A stretch of 64,000 bases of DNA. Origin: Gadus chalcogrammus (Eukaryota > Chordata > Actinopteri > Gadiformes > Gadidae). The stretch is taken from assembly GCF_026213295.1 (NCBI RefSeq), contig NC_079419.1:27443206-27507205 (forward strand), written 5' to 3'. The position numbers were made by a program, and so were the translations under genes. A model generated the notes under the pieces. The model was not told where the DNA came from. It was given only the letters and a program-made list of their open reading frames with translations, and searched no databases. Positions 1 through 13,571 of this stretch are shown one piece after another. The stretch's first letter is position 1. The number at the start of each line of letters is the position of its first letter.

Positions 1-793
1 CGGGCCGGGTCGGGTCGATATTTCCCACCACTATCCTCGGGCCGGTCCTTTTATCGAGCGTTTTTATTTTTATATTATCATTGGTTTATTGGCCTAATCT
101 GAGGAGAAATCTATGCCATAAACAGAAATATTATAGGGCTTTATTACACGGGTCTTCTCAATGCCGTGGAACGCTCCGTTCACTTGCATGGGTAGTAGTC
201 CGGTGACTTGTCTACCCCAGCGTCTTCCGTTGCTAAGCGACGTCACCGTCTTTGCGGACAATTTATTTCTCTGCTGATCAACACTACAAATTACCAAAAG
301 ACTTGTATGCCCCCCCCCCCCCCCCCCCCTTAAATAAATACTATGGCAGAAGTATTATTATTATTCTCATTCAACTTGAACATGTGTTTTTACAGTTGCG
401 TGGTGGAGGGATGACGTATGTTGGCCAACCCGGAAGTGAGCGTCGACCCGGATTCCCTGGGAAAAAAAAGCCAACGGGGTTTTCCATGGGATTTTGGATT
501 ATTGCAGTCAATTGTCTTGTTTTTTTGGTAAACTAGGGTCCGATGGTTAAAAAATAGACAGATATTCCAAGGTATCCTTAAAAGGCAGCTTGGATGTTTT
601 TATTTTCTGCAGTTTAGACCTCTTCTATAACCTATTTTTTAAAGCAAAACACCAAGCTCATTGATTTAACGAGGCAGGGTTATTTAAAACAATTTCCTTC
701 TCCTGAGTTTGCATCCTATTTATGTCTAGTGTACACCCCTACTGTCCTCAGGCATCCCCCCCCGAAAAATAAAAAACAAATCACAATCTATTG

Positions 794-1800
<1,007 letters not shown>

Positions 1801-2166
1801 GTGTATCTTGTACAATGATTTTTAGATTTCTTCTTTGTAAAACTTGAAAAATAAAGTAAGTTTTGGCTTTGGAAAAGTAATTATTTCCCTTATTATACAA
1901 ATAGGCTATGCTGTTAAGGCTGCCGTGTTCCAATACCTGTACTTCCATGAGTATACTTAAAGGAAGTATACTATCCGTACTATCTACTACGTTAATTTTT
2001 CAGATGTGAGTGCTGTTCCAAATCGAGTACTCCGTGGTGCACTAACCGGAAATTACGATCACGACTGCCGCCGTGGCTCCTCCCCCGCAATAAACATCCC
2101 GCTTTGAAAGGTGAACTCTTTACGCCTAGCAGCTATAAAAAACTATAAAAACAAAAAAATGACTCT

Positions 2167-2168
<2 letters not shown>

Positions 2169-2204
<36 letters not shown>

Positions 2205-2414
2205 ATTTAATTTAGAGGCGCCTTTCAAGACACCCAAGGTCACCTTACAGAGCATATAGTCATCATACATTTTTTAAAAAACAAGACATTGTGGAAAAAA
2301 TAAAAAAATAAAAAAATAAATAAATAAACATAAGCAATAATAAAAAAATAAAATAAAAAAAAAGACAAAAAAAAACAAAAAAAAAAAACAACAGTAATCA
2401 GTTAGACGGCTAGT
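2169..2414. repeat. (AAT)n plus A-rich insertion found only in the left IR1 arm
   Basis: The right arm reads straight across this site (around 33526), so about 250 bp were gained on the left or lost on the right after the arms formed. The content is an (AAT)n run, a block resembling SINE or LINE tails (TTTAGAGGCGCCTTTCAAG), and a long A-rich tract. I cannot assign a family. Confidence 0.6.
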
Positions 2415-2737
2415 TAATGCAGGCTATGTGGAAAATGCGCCGACTTTGGCTCAGCCTGGCTCCGACTCTTCCGCTACGTATACATATGTGTAATCCAGCA
2501 CATATAAAGACGGGGACCAGAAAATAATTACTTTCTCTCCATTGAAACCCATTCATATTTTTCGATCTCAGAGGTCCCATGAGGGGCCTACCGGAAGGGG
2601 CGAACTTACGAGCTCTATGACGCTGCTCTCGAGCGACATATAGCTAGGACTGCTAATCTTACAAGCATTCTCAAGATCGATTGTCGGCAGTCGTTCTATT
2701 ATTCATTCTATCGCTGTAACTTTTCTCTCGTGTTGCA

Positions 2738-5700
2738 ATGGTGAAGTTGTTTGACCTCGATCTCCGTGACCCCCGCACAGAAGGAAGACACCTAGCCGTT
2801 GGGTTGATGCATGACCAATTCCTTGCAGAAGCCATGGTAACAACCTTTTGTACATTAACTGAACTTGAACTTGTACATGAAATGAATGTTTCAGTACCTC
2901 AGAAACTCTGTCTAACAAGATGTTGGACTTAAACACACAGGAGGCTGCGGAGAATGTCAATCGGGCAAGATCTGGAGGGGATTCACCACGGAGCTCAACC
3001 AAACGGAGCGGACGCGGGAAGGCCAGAGGGAGACGTGGAGGCCGTGGAGGCCGTGCGGGCCATACAGGCCGTGCAGACCGATGGAGTGGCCTAACTACAG
3101 GTTTGTTTATGTGCAAATTCAGATTAGTTTAATTTGGTGACAAACAATTACCCATGGCAATTAGGGATGGGTCAGAATTTTCTATCATTCGATTTTTCGT
3201 TCCCGTGGGTCAAAGTCGATTTGTAACATTTGGACCGTTAAAGGTTGGGTATGGGATTTGCGAAACGCCAGCAGATTTTGAAAATACACAACTCAAATGG
3301 TCCTACCCCCTCTCCTTCAACGCTGACTCTACCCATTCCAAGTACAAGTACATGGGAGCGGGGGAGAGGGAGTGCAGTACGACCGTTTGATTGACGTACT
3401 TACTGTCAAATGAGTTTCTTGCAGCAGTGCAAGCACTTGAGTGTCTGCCGTAGAGATATATTAATCTGTCATGTACTGTTTAACAGGCATGGACACTGAG
3501 GTGTTGGCACTTCCTTCAGAGGATTCCTTGCCCTTACCCAGAGCACAGCAAAATCCTCAAGAGATGTTTGGTAAATATACAGTGTTTAATTCTGAAATCC
3601 AAATACTGTATATAGAATGTAGATCATTTGGTTATATTTTATTTGCAGAACAAAACATGGAGAGGCTTTCTGCCCTACTGGATTCAAGCCCATGTCCTGC
3701 TGAGCCTGAGAGAAGCGCAGCATCATCGTGGTCTGTTAGGCAGCAGAAAGCCTCTGACCGTTGGGAGGAAGCACGGCCGTACCACCTCAGATGCCTTTTG
3801 GAATCTGAGGCTGTTGGCAAGCCATTGTGTTGCTTCTGCCACAAGCCTGCTGTTATAAGGTTGGATGTTCATCAATCAAATAATAGAATGTATCTATGTA
3901 CACTAAAAAAAGTATATCATATAAATTGAGTGACTTGTGTTTTGTCTGCTTAGGTGCAGAGAGTGCCTTGCAGAGCAGTGGTTTTGTGGGGCCTGCGACA
4001 TGCATAACCACAGCAAACGGCCACTCCACAACAGGGACAGCGTGGTGGATGGCTTCTTTAAAGCCATTCCCCCATCCACATGTATCTCAAGAGGAGAGAC
4101 TGGAATATATGCCACACATGAGCAAGGTAAGGTCTGACAAATCTACCTGTCTAGACTTCCTGATCCTTATCTTGTTTATTCAGTCTGCTGCCATATACAG
4201 AATGTTCACTTTTCTTTTCGACAGATCGCATTTTACCGACAATGCCAGCACAGCACTGCACCTGCCAGGTCCCTAGCTTCACAGTGGAAGCTGGGAAACC
4301 AGTCATCTTGATTACCATCAATGGTAGAAACCAGTTCTCTATTTAGACTTCTGTTAGTCTAATATACAATATGTGTCAATGATTATGACTAATGTTGTTT
4401 TTTTCGTTAGGGCGTTATGATTTGCATTTGCCACGTTATGTGTGCCAAACATGCCTGCAGCAGTGGGCCCCCGATGTGAGAGACCTAGTCAGGAGTGGAT
4501 ATTGGCCAGCTTCTGCAAATGCTTCCACAATCTACACGGTGGACCTCCTCAACACCTTTCAGGAGCTGAAGTTGATCTCACCTGGATTCTCCAGGCAAGC
4601 CTTTGCAAAAATGCTGGAACATCGCACACTGTGTGCAGGAAGAGTAAGTGACATCAGCAATACTATTTATTATGCTCACCAATATTGTCAGCAATATATA
4701 TTTTTTTTTTTGACTATCTCAAAAATGTTTTTCATATTCTGATATACTTTCTAGTCTGGACAGATCAACGGGGATGCCCTGCAGAGGAGCTTTCTTGAGT
4801 TTGCATACGCCTCCTTTGAGAAAGACCAGCTCTGCTGTGATACCCCTTTCACCTGCCCTGCCTGCACACCTGAAATGGTAGCAGTGTCAGCAGATGGCAA
4901 CAGGAAGCTTTATCGCTTTGGCCATACTGGAAGGTGCACTTTAAGTTCTCTTTGGTAATTGAGTCGTGACTGTAAGTGACAACAAGAGTAGGTAATGGAT
5001 GTTATATATTTTTCCCCTAGATCTAATGACACTCCCTTTATTGATGGGCTATTTCTAGCCAAAGACAGTGAGGTGTCTGATTTTGTCAACACAATACAGA
5101 TGGCGGTGAAGAATGTAAGTTTAAGCTAAGTTTAAACACTCAAATAGTTCTGTTACTAAAGGAATCATTGCATTTCCTGGACTTCTAGAAGTATTCCATA
5201 CTCCCTACTCTTTTGCCGTGAATTACATTAACAATATGTGTATGCACTATATTCACAGATAAAGGGGAGAGGCACATGTGGAGACTCTCAATGGGCAGCA
5301 GCAAGGGAGACCTCTAGGCGGGCCTCTAAACTGGATGAGGAAGGCGTTGAGGTTGCGGTGTGTCGGCATGGCTTCCTTTTAAAAGCCCTTAAAATGTACC
5401 GAGGAGAGATATTTGCGTATCCTATGTATCTCCAAAGGGAGCTTCTCCCAAGAAAGGCACAGTTTTTTGCTATGGATGTGGCATGCAAATACTGGCCATA
5501 CCTACAAAAAGTTGCTTCGGTCATTCCAGCTCTCAAGAGCCTCACAGAAATGAAGCCCTTCCTGAGCATCATGCATGCAAGAGCTCATGCTACCAAGTGT
5601 GAGGTATGTCTGTTATCTGTTATTTTCAAATGAATACGCCATGTGTTACTATAGGAATGGACAGCTTTAAGCTGAATTCCTTTTCCATAATATTTGTACA

Positions 5701-7498
5701 CGTTTTCCAACTGCTTCATTGGCTCTAATGAACCCCAAATCCACCCATCCTTGCAACAGATAAAATGGAGTGGTCGGAATCAGAAGGGAGCAGGCACAAC
5801 TGCCGGTGAGGAGGTGGAGCAAATAAACAGCTACCTCTCCCGTTGTGCCCTGACAACAAAGTACATGTAAAAAGCAGGTAAGTCACTTTGGTCCGAGTTT
5901 ATGCTATCATCTAAAATTGCTCATAGATTGCAGAACATAATGTAATTCTCCTTATACCAGAACGTGTGGACATGCTCACTGTGCATGCAATTGGTTGGAA
6001 CCATCACAAAGCAGAGACGCTACACAAGGCCCTCTCCACAAGATATGTGAAGGTATGTTTCATATTCATGTATGTTTTTGTGCCAGTTGTTAGGCAGACT
6101 GAGTTCCTATTGTAATTATTGTAAATATTTTAGACATCTAAAAGGGCAGAAGAAGAGGCAGAGAGGCTGTCACAACTGCAGAAGGACCTGCAGTGCTCAA
6201 ATGCAATGGCTGTACAGTGGATTGCTGAAGTCAAGGAATGGGCAGAGAGCGGTGAGGACAGAACAATATACATGCCTTTTTGCAGTTTCCTTACAGACAT
6301 TTGTGTTAAAAAGGTAATCAAAATAATACACAATCAGTGAAGCATTAGTGCTGCAAAAATCTAGAAAACTCAGTTGCATTGTATAGAATACAGTACACTG
6401 AGCTTAATTTCACCCTAACGGATATCTACAGAGACCCCAGTAACGGGTCTGCACGTTCTCCAGCAGTCCATTGAGGGTCTCCATCTGGGTCTAAAGCAGC
6501 AGAAACAAACCCTCTACCGTCAGAATGGTATGTAGGCTTTTTCTTGAGTTATCCGGTATACCTAACAATGTATCTATATTGTTTTTAATATAACCTATAC
6601 AAAGTTTTTGTTTCTGCATATTACGTTTCTCCTAAACAATCTAGACAGAAACAAGCTTCGCCATCGTCTCCGAAGAAAGTTGACGGAAGACAAAAAGCGC
6701 CTTCTCCAGGAGATTGATAAATACAACAGTCTTGTTGCAGACCTCTCCAAAAGGATTGATGTGGCCTTGGTTGACCACTCTTTGGCTGGACAGAGCACTG
6801 GCGCAATATGGCCATGGGAGGACTATGGAGTGGTATGCATTTTTCAATGCTTTTAAAATGTCATGCAGTATATCGGAATAGTGAACTATCCTGAAATGAT
6901 ATATTAAATATAATGGTGGGTTTGTAATATATAAAACGATTTTGGGAAAGAAACATAATTTCTAAATTCTGTTTCCATTATGGTTGCATTGCCAAATGTT
7001 ATGCCAGATACTCATGTATTGATCTTAATATTTTGGATCATTAGTAACAATCGGGGTCAAGAAACGACTGCACGACCAGGAAATGCTGAAAACACGGCTG
7101 GAAGAGGAGCTCCCTATCCTGGTGTTGGAGATGGCCCAGCACTGTACGTGATTGCAGAACCTGGGAGTGGCCCTCAAGACGGAGCTTGCAAGATACGGTA
7201 AGTTAAAGACAAGTTTTGGGGATCCCATTTAATGTATTCAATTAGTGGGGGATGTTTCAATATACATTAACGTCGTTGGGTTTTCTGTCCTCTACTTGTA
7301 GAAGATGAAAATGGACTTCACAACGAAGGAAGACAGGAAGAACAACATCAAATGGTCCTGCAGCGGTATAAGACTGCTCTAGGTCCATTGGCCTCTGTCC
7401 TCCTTGACGTTTGTGAGGAAGAGGAATGTGATCCGATGGGCCTGGTCAGTCCAGACACCAGCGAGGATGAGGAAGATGCAAGAGAACAAGCAACTTAG
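2738..7498 (+). pseudogene. KDZ (Kyakuja-Dileera-Zisupton) family transposase gene, spliced, with two in-frame stops
   Basis: KDZ enzymes are DDE-type transposases of large eukaryotic DNA transposons; Zisupton is the fish member. About 16 exons can be traced with GT/AG borders and consistent phases, the clearest starting near 2941, 3489, 3650, 3953, 4412, 4754, 5022, 5260, 5761, 5962, 6135, 6432, 6646 and 7303. Recognisable parts in order are an Arg/Gly-rich N-terminus, a cysteine cluster (CCFCHKPA, CRECLAEQWFCGACDMHNH, CQTCLQQW), the core with SADGNRKLYRFGHTGR, a GDSQWAAARE block, AMDVACKYWPYLQ and GEEVEQINSYLSR (candidate D, D and E residues), then a coiled-coil tail rich in Glu and Lys and an acidic C-terminus ending at TAG 7496-7498. 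An in-frame TAA lies at 5868-5870 and a TGA at 7149-7151 (TACGTGATT, consistent with decay of a CpG). The acceptor before about 7040 is also doubtful. The first exon (2738-2838) is the least certain part. Confidence 0.85.
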
Positions 7499-7562
7499 TT
7501 GATGGTGTGGTTTCGTGCCTCGCTTGATGTACACAAATGATCATTGTTATTGCTATGTTTAA

Positions 7563-7568
7563 AATAAA
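7563..7568 (+). other. Polyadenylation signal of the KDZ gene
   Basis: AATAAA lies 65 bp after the KDZ stop codon, the expected place for 3'-end processing of the transposase mRNA. Confidence 0.55.
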
Positions 7569-7636
7569 AAAATCTATCTCTTCAATTCAAGATGGGGTGG
7601 GTGAGAATAAATAGTGCTATAACCTCACTAGCCTTA

Positions 7637-7790
7637 TTTACATGGACACATCTGTTCCGCATAGATTTCTATGCACGAGAGACTTAACGGACACTTTTGT
7701 TACTGCCATGTATACAGTACATTCGGATCACATTTTAGGAAGAGATCTATGACGCATAGAAATCTATGCGGATCAGATGTGCCATGTAAA
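7637..7790. repeat. Short palindromic MITE-like hairpin
   Basis: TTTACATGGACACATCTG on the left is mirrored by CAGATGTGCCATGTAAA on the right, and GCATAGATTTCTATGC near each inner end is itself palindromic. The unit is about 154 bp. I see no clear target duplication. It sits just downstream of the KDZ gene and could be a small MITE or a terminal structure of the KDZ element. Confidence 0.6.
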
Positions 7791-8046
7791 CGCGGATACT
7801 ATGAATTTCATTCATATAATTTCAGAAGTGGATGAGATTCGAGAAATATCTTGTTATAATGAGAAAGTCAAGGTTTGGGGGTTGATAAACTATTTTGAAC
7901 CTTTGTGGTATGGCAACCCCAACAAGTCCGCAAAATTTTACGACCGTATAGGTCGTTTGTACTGCCACGGATTACGACCCACTGGAGCGTATCAAGCGCC
8001 TCTACAGGTCGCGGGAGGTATGTATGCCACATATATGACCACCAGG

Positions 8047-9127
8047 CAGTGTTGCCAGATTGGGCGGGTTTCCGCCCAATTGGGCTACTTTAGATTTCAT
8101 CTCGCGGGGAAAAAATGCATTGGGCGGCTATATACATTTTGGGCTGCTTTTGCCAATATCTGGCGGTTTTTTACTAATGTGAAAACAGCACACCAAACTG
8201 TTATTTTATGGTTTAAAAACGGTACAAATACAAAACTCAGTAGGCCAATACTTCAATATACTTCACGTCGTGATGTCACATCAACAAACCGTTGTGCGCC
8301 GACGCAGAAGTCTGAGGCAAAAGCCCGCTCTCTCTCAACTCTGTTAGCGAAATAAGCATCATGCCGAAGTGGGGGAAATATAAAAAACTTTATAGAAAGG
8401 AATGGGAGACCGACCCTGAATTAAAATCGTGGATCGCGCCTGCCCCAGCAGATGACAGCAAAGCTCGTTGCAAGTAGGCTATTGTAACGTTGAATTAAGA
8501 GCCCACCTCACCGGCAGTGTGTCTGCTTATAGGTCGGAATGAAGCGGCCACCGATCATTGACAGGATGGATACTTTATTCTACCGGACTCGTTCGCTTCT
8601 TCACTAGACACACACGCTACCGCTCACTCTCCTCGCTCGTCCACTCACTCGCTGACGTCACTCACACACACACCTTTCTCGCGCACACACATACGCTATT
8701 AGGACTAACGCAAAGGCAGGTGGTTGATGTTACTGCTGTTAATTCTTGGGCCTGGCACTGGGATACAGGAAGTGCATTTTTCCACATTTTCTGTGACATG
8801 CACGGTCTGTGATAATAAAATAGAACTTGCCATTTGGGCTTAATTGTTTGATACCGTAGCGTTACCGCGTAATCAGAAGGACGAGTCGATATGGTAAAAT
8901 CCCCAGGGATGTTTATTATTACTCCTCAACCGGACGGAGCATAAAACATTGCAGCCATTAGAAGTAACTCTTGGCGCATATAACACTAGAACCACAACAT
9001 GCATTTAATGTTTATTCAAAAATTATTTTTTTCCTGTGAAAAACGTTATTGGGCGGTTTTTTGCTGAAGTGGGCGGGTTTTGGAACGTGATTGGGCGGAT
9101 TTAGCTCAACCAAATCTGGCAACACTG
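8047..9127. mobile_element. Non-autonomous hAT transposon, 1081 bp
   Basis: The left end reads CAGTGTTGCCAGATTGGGCG and the right end is its imperfect inverse, ending TCTGGCAACACTG. The flanks are CCACCAGG (8039-8046) and CCAACAGG (9128-9135), an 8-bp target duplication with one mismatch, as expected for hAT elements. Subterminal TTGGGCGG repeats occur at both ends and could serve as transposase-binding sites. It keeps one short coding exon (8361-8477) and no catalytic domain. Confidence 0.85.
8361..8477 (+). pseudogene. Remnant first exon of a hAT transposase
   Basis: A 38-codon frame starts MPKWGKYKKLYRKEWETD and stops at TAG soon after a Lys-Ala-Arg-Cys-Lys stretch. Fish hAT proteins commonly start with a basic MPKW-type segment ahead of their zinc finger. 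Here the frame ends before any complete finger, so only the N-terminus is left. The assignment is by resemblance. Confidence 0.5.
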
Positions 9128-9154
9128 CCAACAGGGCATTTGGTGAAATTGCTA

Positions 9155-9843
9155 CGTAGCCATATTAATCGTTATTATCTTAATGGGAAATGCAATATTT
9201 TAGGACAGATACACCATTAAACGTGTTTCTAATGACATTTCTAGCGAGAAATGTACATTTTCCTTGCATAATCTTCACTCAGTGAATGTGTATGATCTTT
9301 ATTAATCTTTATTATCTGAATGGGAAATGAAATATTTTAGGATCGATTCACCGTTAAACGTGTTTCTAATAACATTTCTAGCGAGAAATATACTTTTTAC
9401 TTGCATAATCTTCAGTCAGTGATTGTGTCTGATCTTTAGTTTTATAGTTATTAGGAAGATTTAATCGGCTCGCTCGCATGTTTCAACGACGTCAGGTTGC
9501 GAGGGACGCTGCTTTCGCTAAACTAGAAGCTCACGTGTTTCCTGTGTTTGTGTTATTAACCGTTACTTTATGTAACTTTTAATGATATTGTAATAACCAC
9601 AGGCGAAGTAAACTTGATAGCAGGTTTATTGGATTCCACAATCGGACAGGCAGGCACAGCTCCACCGGAAAACTACAACAACCAAAACTCCCGCCCGGAG
9701 GGAAACCCTCCTTTATTATGTCCATGAGGGAAACCCCCGGAACCCCCTCTCAGAAGGCCCGCCCCTTCCTCCCAAACCCTGTGACGTGAAACACGTTTAT
9801 CTGAGAGCCAACCCAGTCGCATTTCAACATGAAATAGCGTGTT

Positions 9844-9897
<54 letters not shown>

Positions 9898-11079
9898 ATG
9901 CATTTCGCTGCTAAAACAACAACTTGGGCTGCTTCTAGGACATTTTGGGTGGATTTGGAACGGTATGTGGGCAGGACGATTTTTGCAGGCAGGACCTGGC
10001 AACCCTGCGCTGTTGCCCGAGGTGCAAAAATGCTCTGGAACAGATCTGGATCCACCATGGCCAAAATAATTGTCATGAATAGCATGAATAGATTCATGCA
10101 TTATCATTCAACTTGAACATGTGTTTTTACAGTTTATAGTGGTGGAGGGATGACGTACGCCAACCCGGAAGTGAGCGTCGACCTGGGTTTCCCTTGACAA
10201 AAAGCCAACGGGTTTTTCCATTGGATTTTGGATTATTGCAGAAAAATTAGCATCTTTGAAGCACCTCCACAAAAACTGAAAATAAGTAAATAAATAAAAA
10301 TAACTGTGCTCCAAAGAACGAAATGTAAACCAATGCATTCTGAATGGGAGTGTTTCTCCCATTTTTCCATGCTACACAGAACGAAATGTAAACCCATGCA
10401 AATAAAGACTTCATGGTCATAATAATTTAAATATCATTATTCTCCTCAGTGTGTAGGGTGGTATTCTATTTTTTTCAACGGGGTTGCATCCAGTCACTTG
10501 ACCGTCATGGTTGCTATGGTGGTTGCTATTGACCCGCCCCTCTAATCCTTACATGGCTCTAAAAACCACGCGGCAAAGGAGCTGCCGGCCATTGTGTTGT
10601 TTTTGTCGTAAAATAGGGTCCGATGGTTAAAAAATAGACAGATATTCCAAGGTATCCTTAAAAAGCAGCTTGGTTGTTTTTATTTAGTTTAGACTTCTTC
10701 TATAACCTATTTTTGAAAGCAAAACACCAAGCTCAATGATTTAACGAGGCAGGGTTATTTGAAACAATTTATTGAATATATATTTGTGAGAGGTCATTCC
10801 TTCTCCTGAGTTTGCTTCCTATTTATGTCTAGTGTACAACCCTACTGTCCACAAGCATCACCCCCCCCCTCCCCATATGGATTTGGAGAATTGTTGCCAC
10901 GTCCCAGTGGTGGAGGTATCATATATATGAAGGAGGGCATTCAATTATACTACAATGATCAATTAGGAGGCCGAAGCCCGAAAGGAAGTGATGCAATAGG
11001 TGACTGCAGGTCAACAACATTTAAGTAAGCTGTACTTTGAGGTCTCTTATAGATCAAAGGGGGTCTCAAAGGACCCCCT
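9155..11079. repeat. IR2 left arm
   Basis: This arm is the reverse complement of 17244-19190, with scattered differences. It contains two tandem copies of a block of about 150 bp (9160-9440, including TTTCTAGCGAGAAAT), an (AC)n run (9845-9895), and a module (10105-10860, including GTCCGATGGTTAAAAAATAG) that also occurs in both IR1 arms. No coding frame is convincing. The arm starts 20 bp after the hAT target duplication. Confidence 0.9.
9845..9895. repeat. (AC)n microsatellite
   Basis: About 25 AC dinucleotides. The matching place in the other IR2 arm (18383-18440) carries a shorter, interrupted GT run plus about 70 bp of extra sequence. Confidence 0.95.
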
Positions 11080-11122
11080 GTCCTAGAAGCAGCCCAAGTT
11101 GTTGTTTTAGCAGCGAAATGCC

Positions 11123-11124
<2 letters not shown>

Positions 11125-11208
<84 letters not shown>
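11125..11208. repeat. (GT)n microsatellite
   Basis: About 42 GT dinucleotides next to a block (11085-11124) that also appears at 9900-9945 inverted and at 18340-18380. Confidence 0.95.
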
Positions 11209-11211
<3 letters not shown>

Positions 11212-11213
11212 CT

Positions 11214-12855
11214 TCAACCTGTGGCTCCAGTTCTACAGGAAATGACTCAGCAAGTGCTCCATCTCGTTGCACCTGCACCCAGCGGCTCGCTTGCAAGATT
11301 TTGGCCTGAAGTTCTTCCCAGACCTACACCGTAGCCATCCAACCTGCATATCTGAGAATCAGGCCTCTCTTTAATAATGACAAAAAGTTATGAGAGAAAT
11401 ACACATTAACTTTTGTCTCATAAGCGGCGTGGTGCCGGCTCCTTTTGACCTTTTGACCCCAGACTTCTGGGGGAATAGCTGAATCAATTCATTAGTCAAT
11501 CAGAAGCATGTAAATATCTTCCCGGTGGCGTGACGGGGCAAACAAGGTGTCCTTCAACATCTACGCTTCCAGGCGATTACAACGGTGCCACACATGAGCA
11601 TATTTGAACATGTTTAATGGTAGTAATTAGCTGTCGAAATTGGAGGCCTTAATCAATAATGAGCAGCTATTGATTTGCTTCCCGATAGAAATTTGTGAAA
11701 AATGACATTTAGCATCTACACGTTGAGCTGAGTCCAATGACACCAAGCATGACACTCTAGCAAATTGTAACATTTATTTGACATGGTTCACCTATGGTCT
11801 ACGACATGATCTCGGTGTGGCAAGAGCAGGGCGAGCTTGATCTCATTGGAGTCAGCTCAACGTGTAGATGCTAAATAACATGTAATTTGTCAAAAATCTC
11901 CATCGGGAAGCAAATCTATAGCTGGTCATTATTGATAAAGGCCTCCAAAATCGACAGCTAATTGCTACCCCGAAACATATTCAAATATGATCATGTGTGG
12001 CACTGTTGCAATCGCCTCGAAACGTAGATGTCAAAGGACACCTTGTTTGCCCCGTTACGCACCGGGAAGATATTTTCATACTTCTAATGGATTGATTCAT
12101 ATTTTAAGGTTCTCGGAGTGAGACTTGAAGCGGCTGCAGCAGAAGTGTTGAGACGAAAGATGATATCAAGACATTTATAGAATATTCCCATTCACATTAT
12201 GATTCTTCGTCAGAACATCCGACCAAACATCCTTTACATTCACCGAGCAAGGATTATGAAAGTCCAGGCCCCCCCTTCCTGCACTCGGGGTCCGACTGGG
12301 CCAAGTTTCGATGCCGGGGTCCCAGTTAGGCCTTAGAATAAGGTATTCAAATTTCAGGGCGGTAGGACGTTCCTATCTCAAAAACTGTTTTTCCACCACA
12401 TTCTGAACCATTAGGTCTTGCAGGTAACACTTCTGAGGGGCTTTGTCCAAATGAGAAACTTTTTTGAGGGGCGTGACCTCCAACAGTACAGTAAATGTAC
12501 ATAAGACAGAGGTTAGTTTATAGTCCCCATTTTTTGTGGGATGGAGGTGTACATTTGTGGCTTAAGGTGTGTAGACACAGCTGGCCTGTGGCCACGTTTT
12601 TGAAGTCTGTGGTCAAAAGGTCAAAAGGAGCCGGCACCACGCCGCTTATGAGATAACAAAAAGTTAATGTGTATTTCTCTCGTAACTTTTGTCATTATTA
12701 AAGAGAAGCCTGATTCTCAGATATGCGTGTTGGATGGCTAGGGTGTAGGTCTGGGAAGAACTTCAGGCCAAAATCTTGCAAGCGAGTCGCTGGGTGCAGG
12801 TGCAACGAGATGGAGCACTTGCTGAGTCATTTCCTGTAGGGCTGGAGCCATAGGT
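11214..12855. mobile_element. Fold-back (palindromic) element, copy 1
   Basis: The outer arms 11214-11475 and about 12600-12855 are reverse complements; both carry the block around AAAAGGTCAAAAGGAGCCGG. The inner arms 11508-11760 and about 11825-12090 also pair; both carry GTCGAAATTGGAGG-like and ACGTTGAGCTGA-like blocks. About 500 bp at 12090-12600 are unpaired, so the right half holds an insertion. There is no coding region. A second copy is at 19252-19978. I do not recognise the family. Confidence 0.75.
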
Positions 12856-13000
12856 TCAAGTTCAAGTTCAAGTGTACTTTATTGTCAAAAATCTATGTAA
12901 CAGGGTTAGCACAGAAGTTTGAAATTGCGTTTGACCGGTCTCCAATGTGCAGTTTAACTAAAAACATTTAAATAAGACATTGACAATACTCTCACACACA

Positions 13001-13096
<96 letters not shown>
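13001..13096. repeat. (AC)n microsatellite in the LINE 3' UTR
   Basis: About 48 AC dinucleotides, preceded by CACACAAACACACAC. Confidence 0.95.
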
Positions 13097-13099
<3 letters not shown>

Positions 13100-13571
13100 C
13101 AGCAGAAGTACAATCAGTGGTCACAAGGTGCAGCAGTAAAGTAAAGTGCAACAGTAAAGTGCCATGGTGAAGTGACTATGGAATGTTCATGTGGTTTTCT
13201 TCAGTGTGTTGATGAGTCTGATGGCTTGTGGAAAGAAGCTGTTACTCAGTCTGCTTGTGCGGGACCGCAGGTTGCGGTACCGCTTCCCTGATGGTAGAAG
13301 GGAGAACAGACTGTGTGCTGGATGAGTTGTGTCTTTGATGATGTTCATTGCCCGCTTGGAACAGTGTGAAGTGATACAGTTCCTGAATGGCTGGTAGGGG
13401 TGACCTGATGATCTTTTCTGCTGTCCTCACCACCCTCTGCAGTGCCTTCTTGTCTGCAGCTAGACAGCTGCCGTGCCAGACAGAGACGTTGCTGGTCAGG
13501 ATGCTCTCAATAGCACCTCTGAAGAAGGTGGTGAGGGCAGAAGTGGGGAGGTCAGCTCTTCTCATCCTGTC

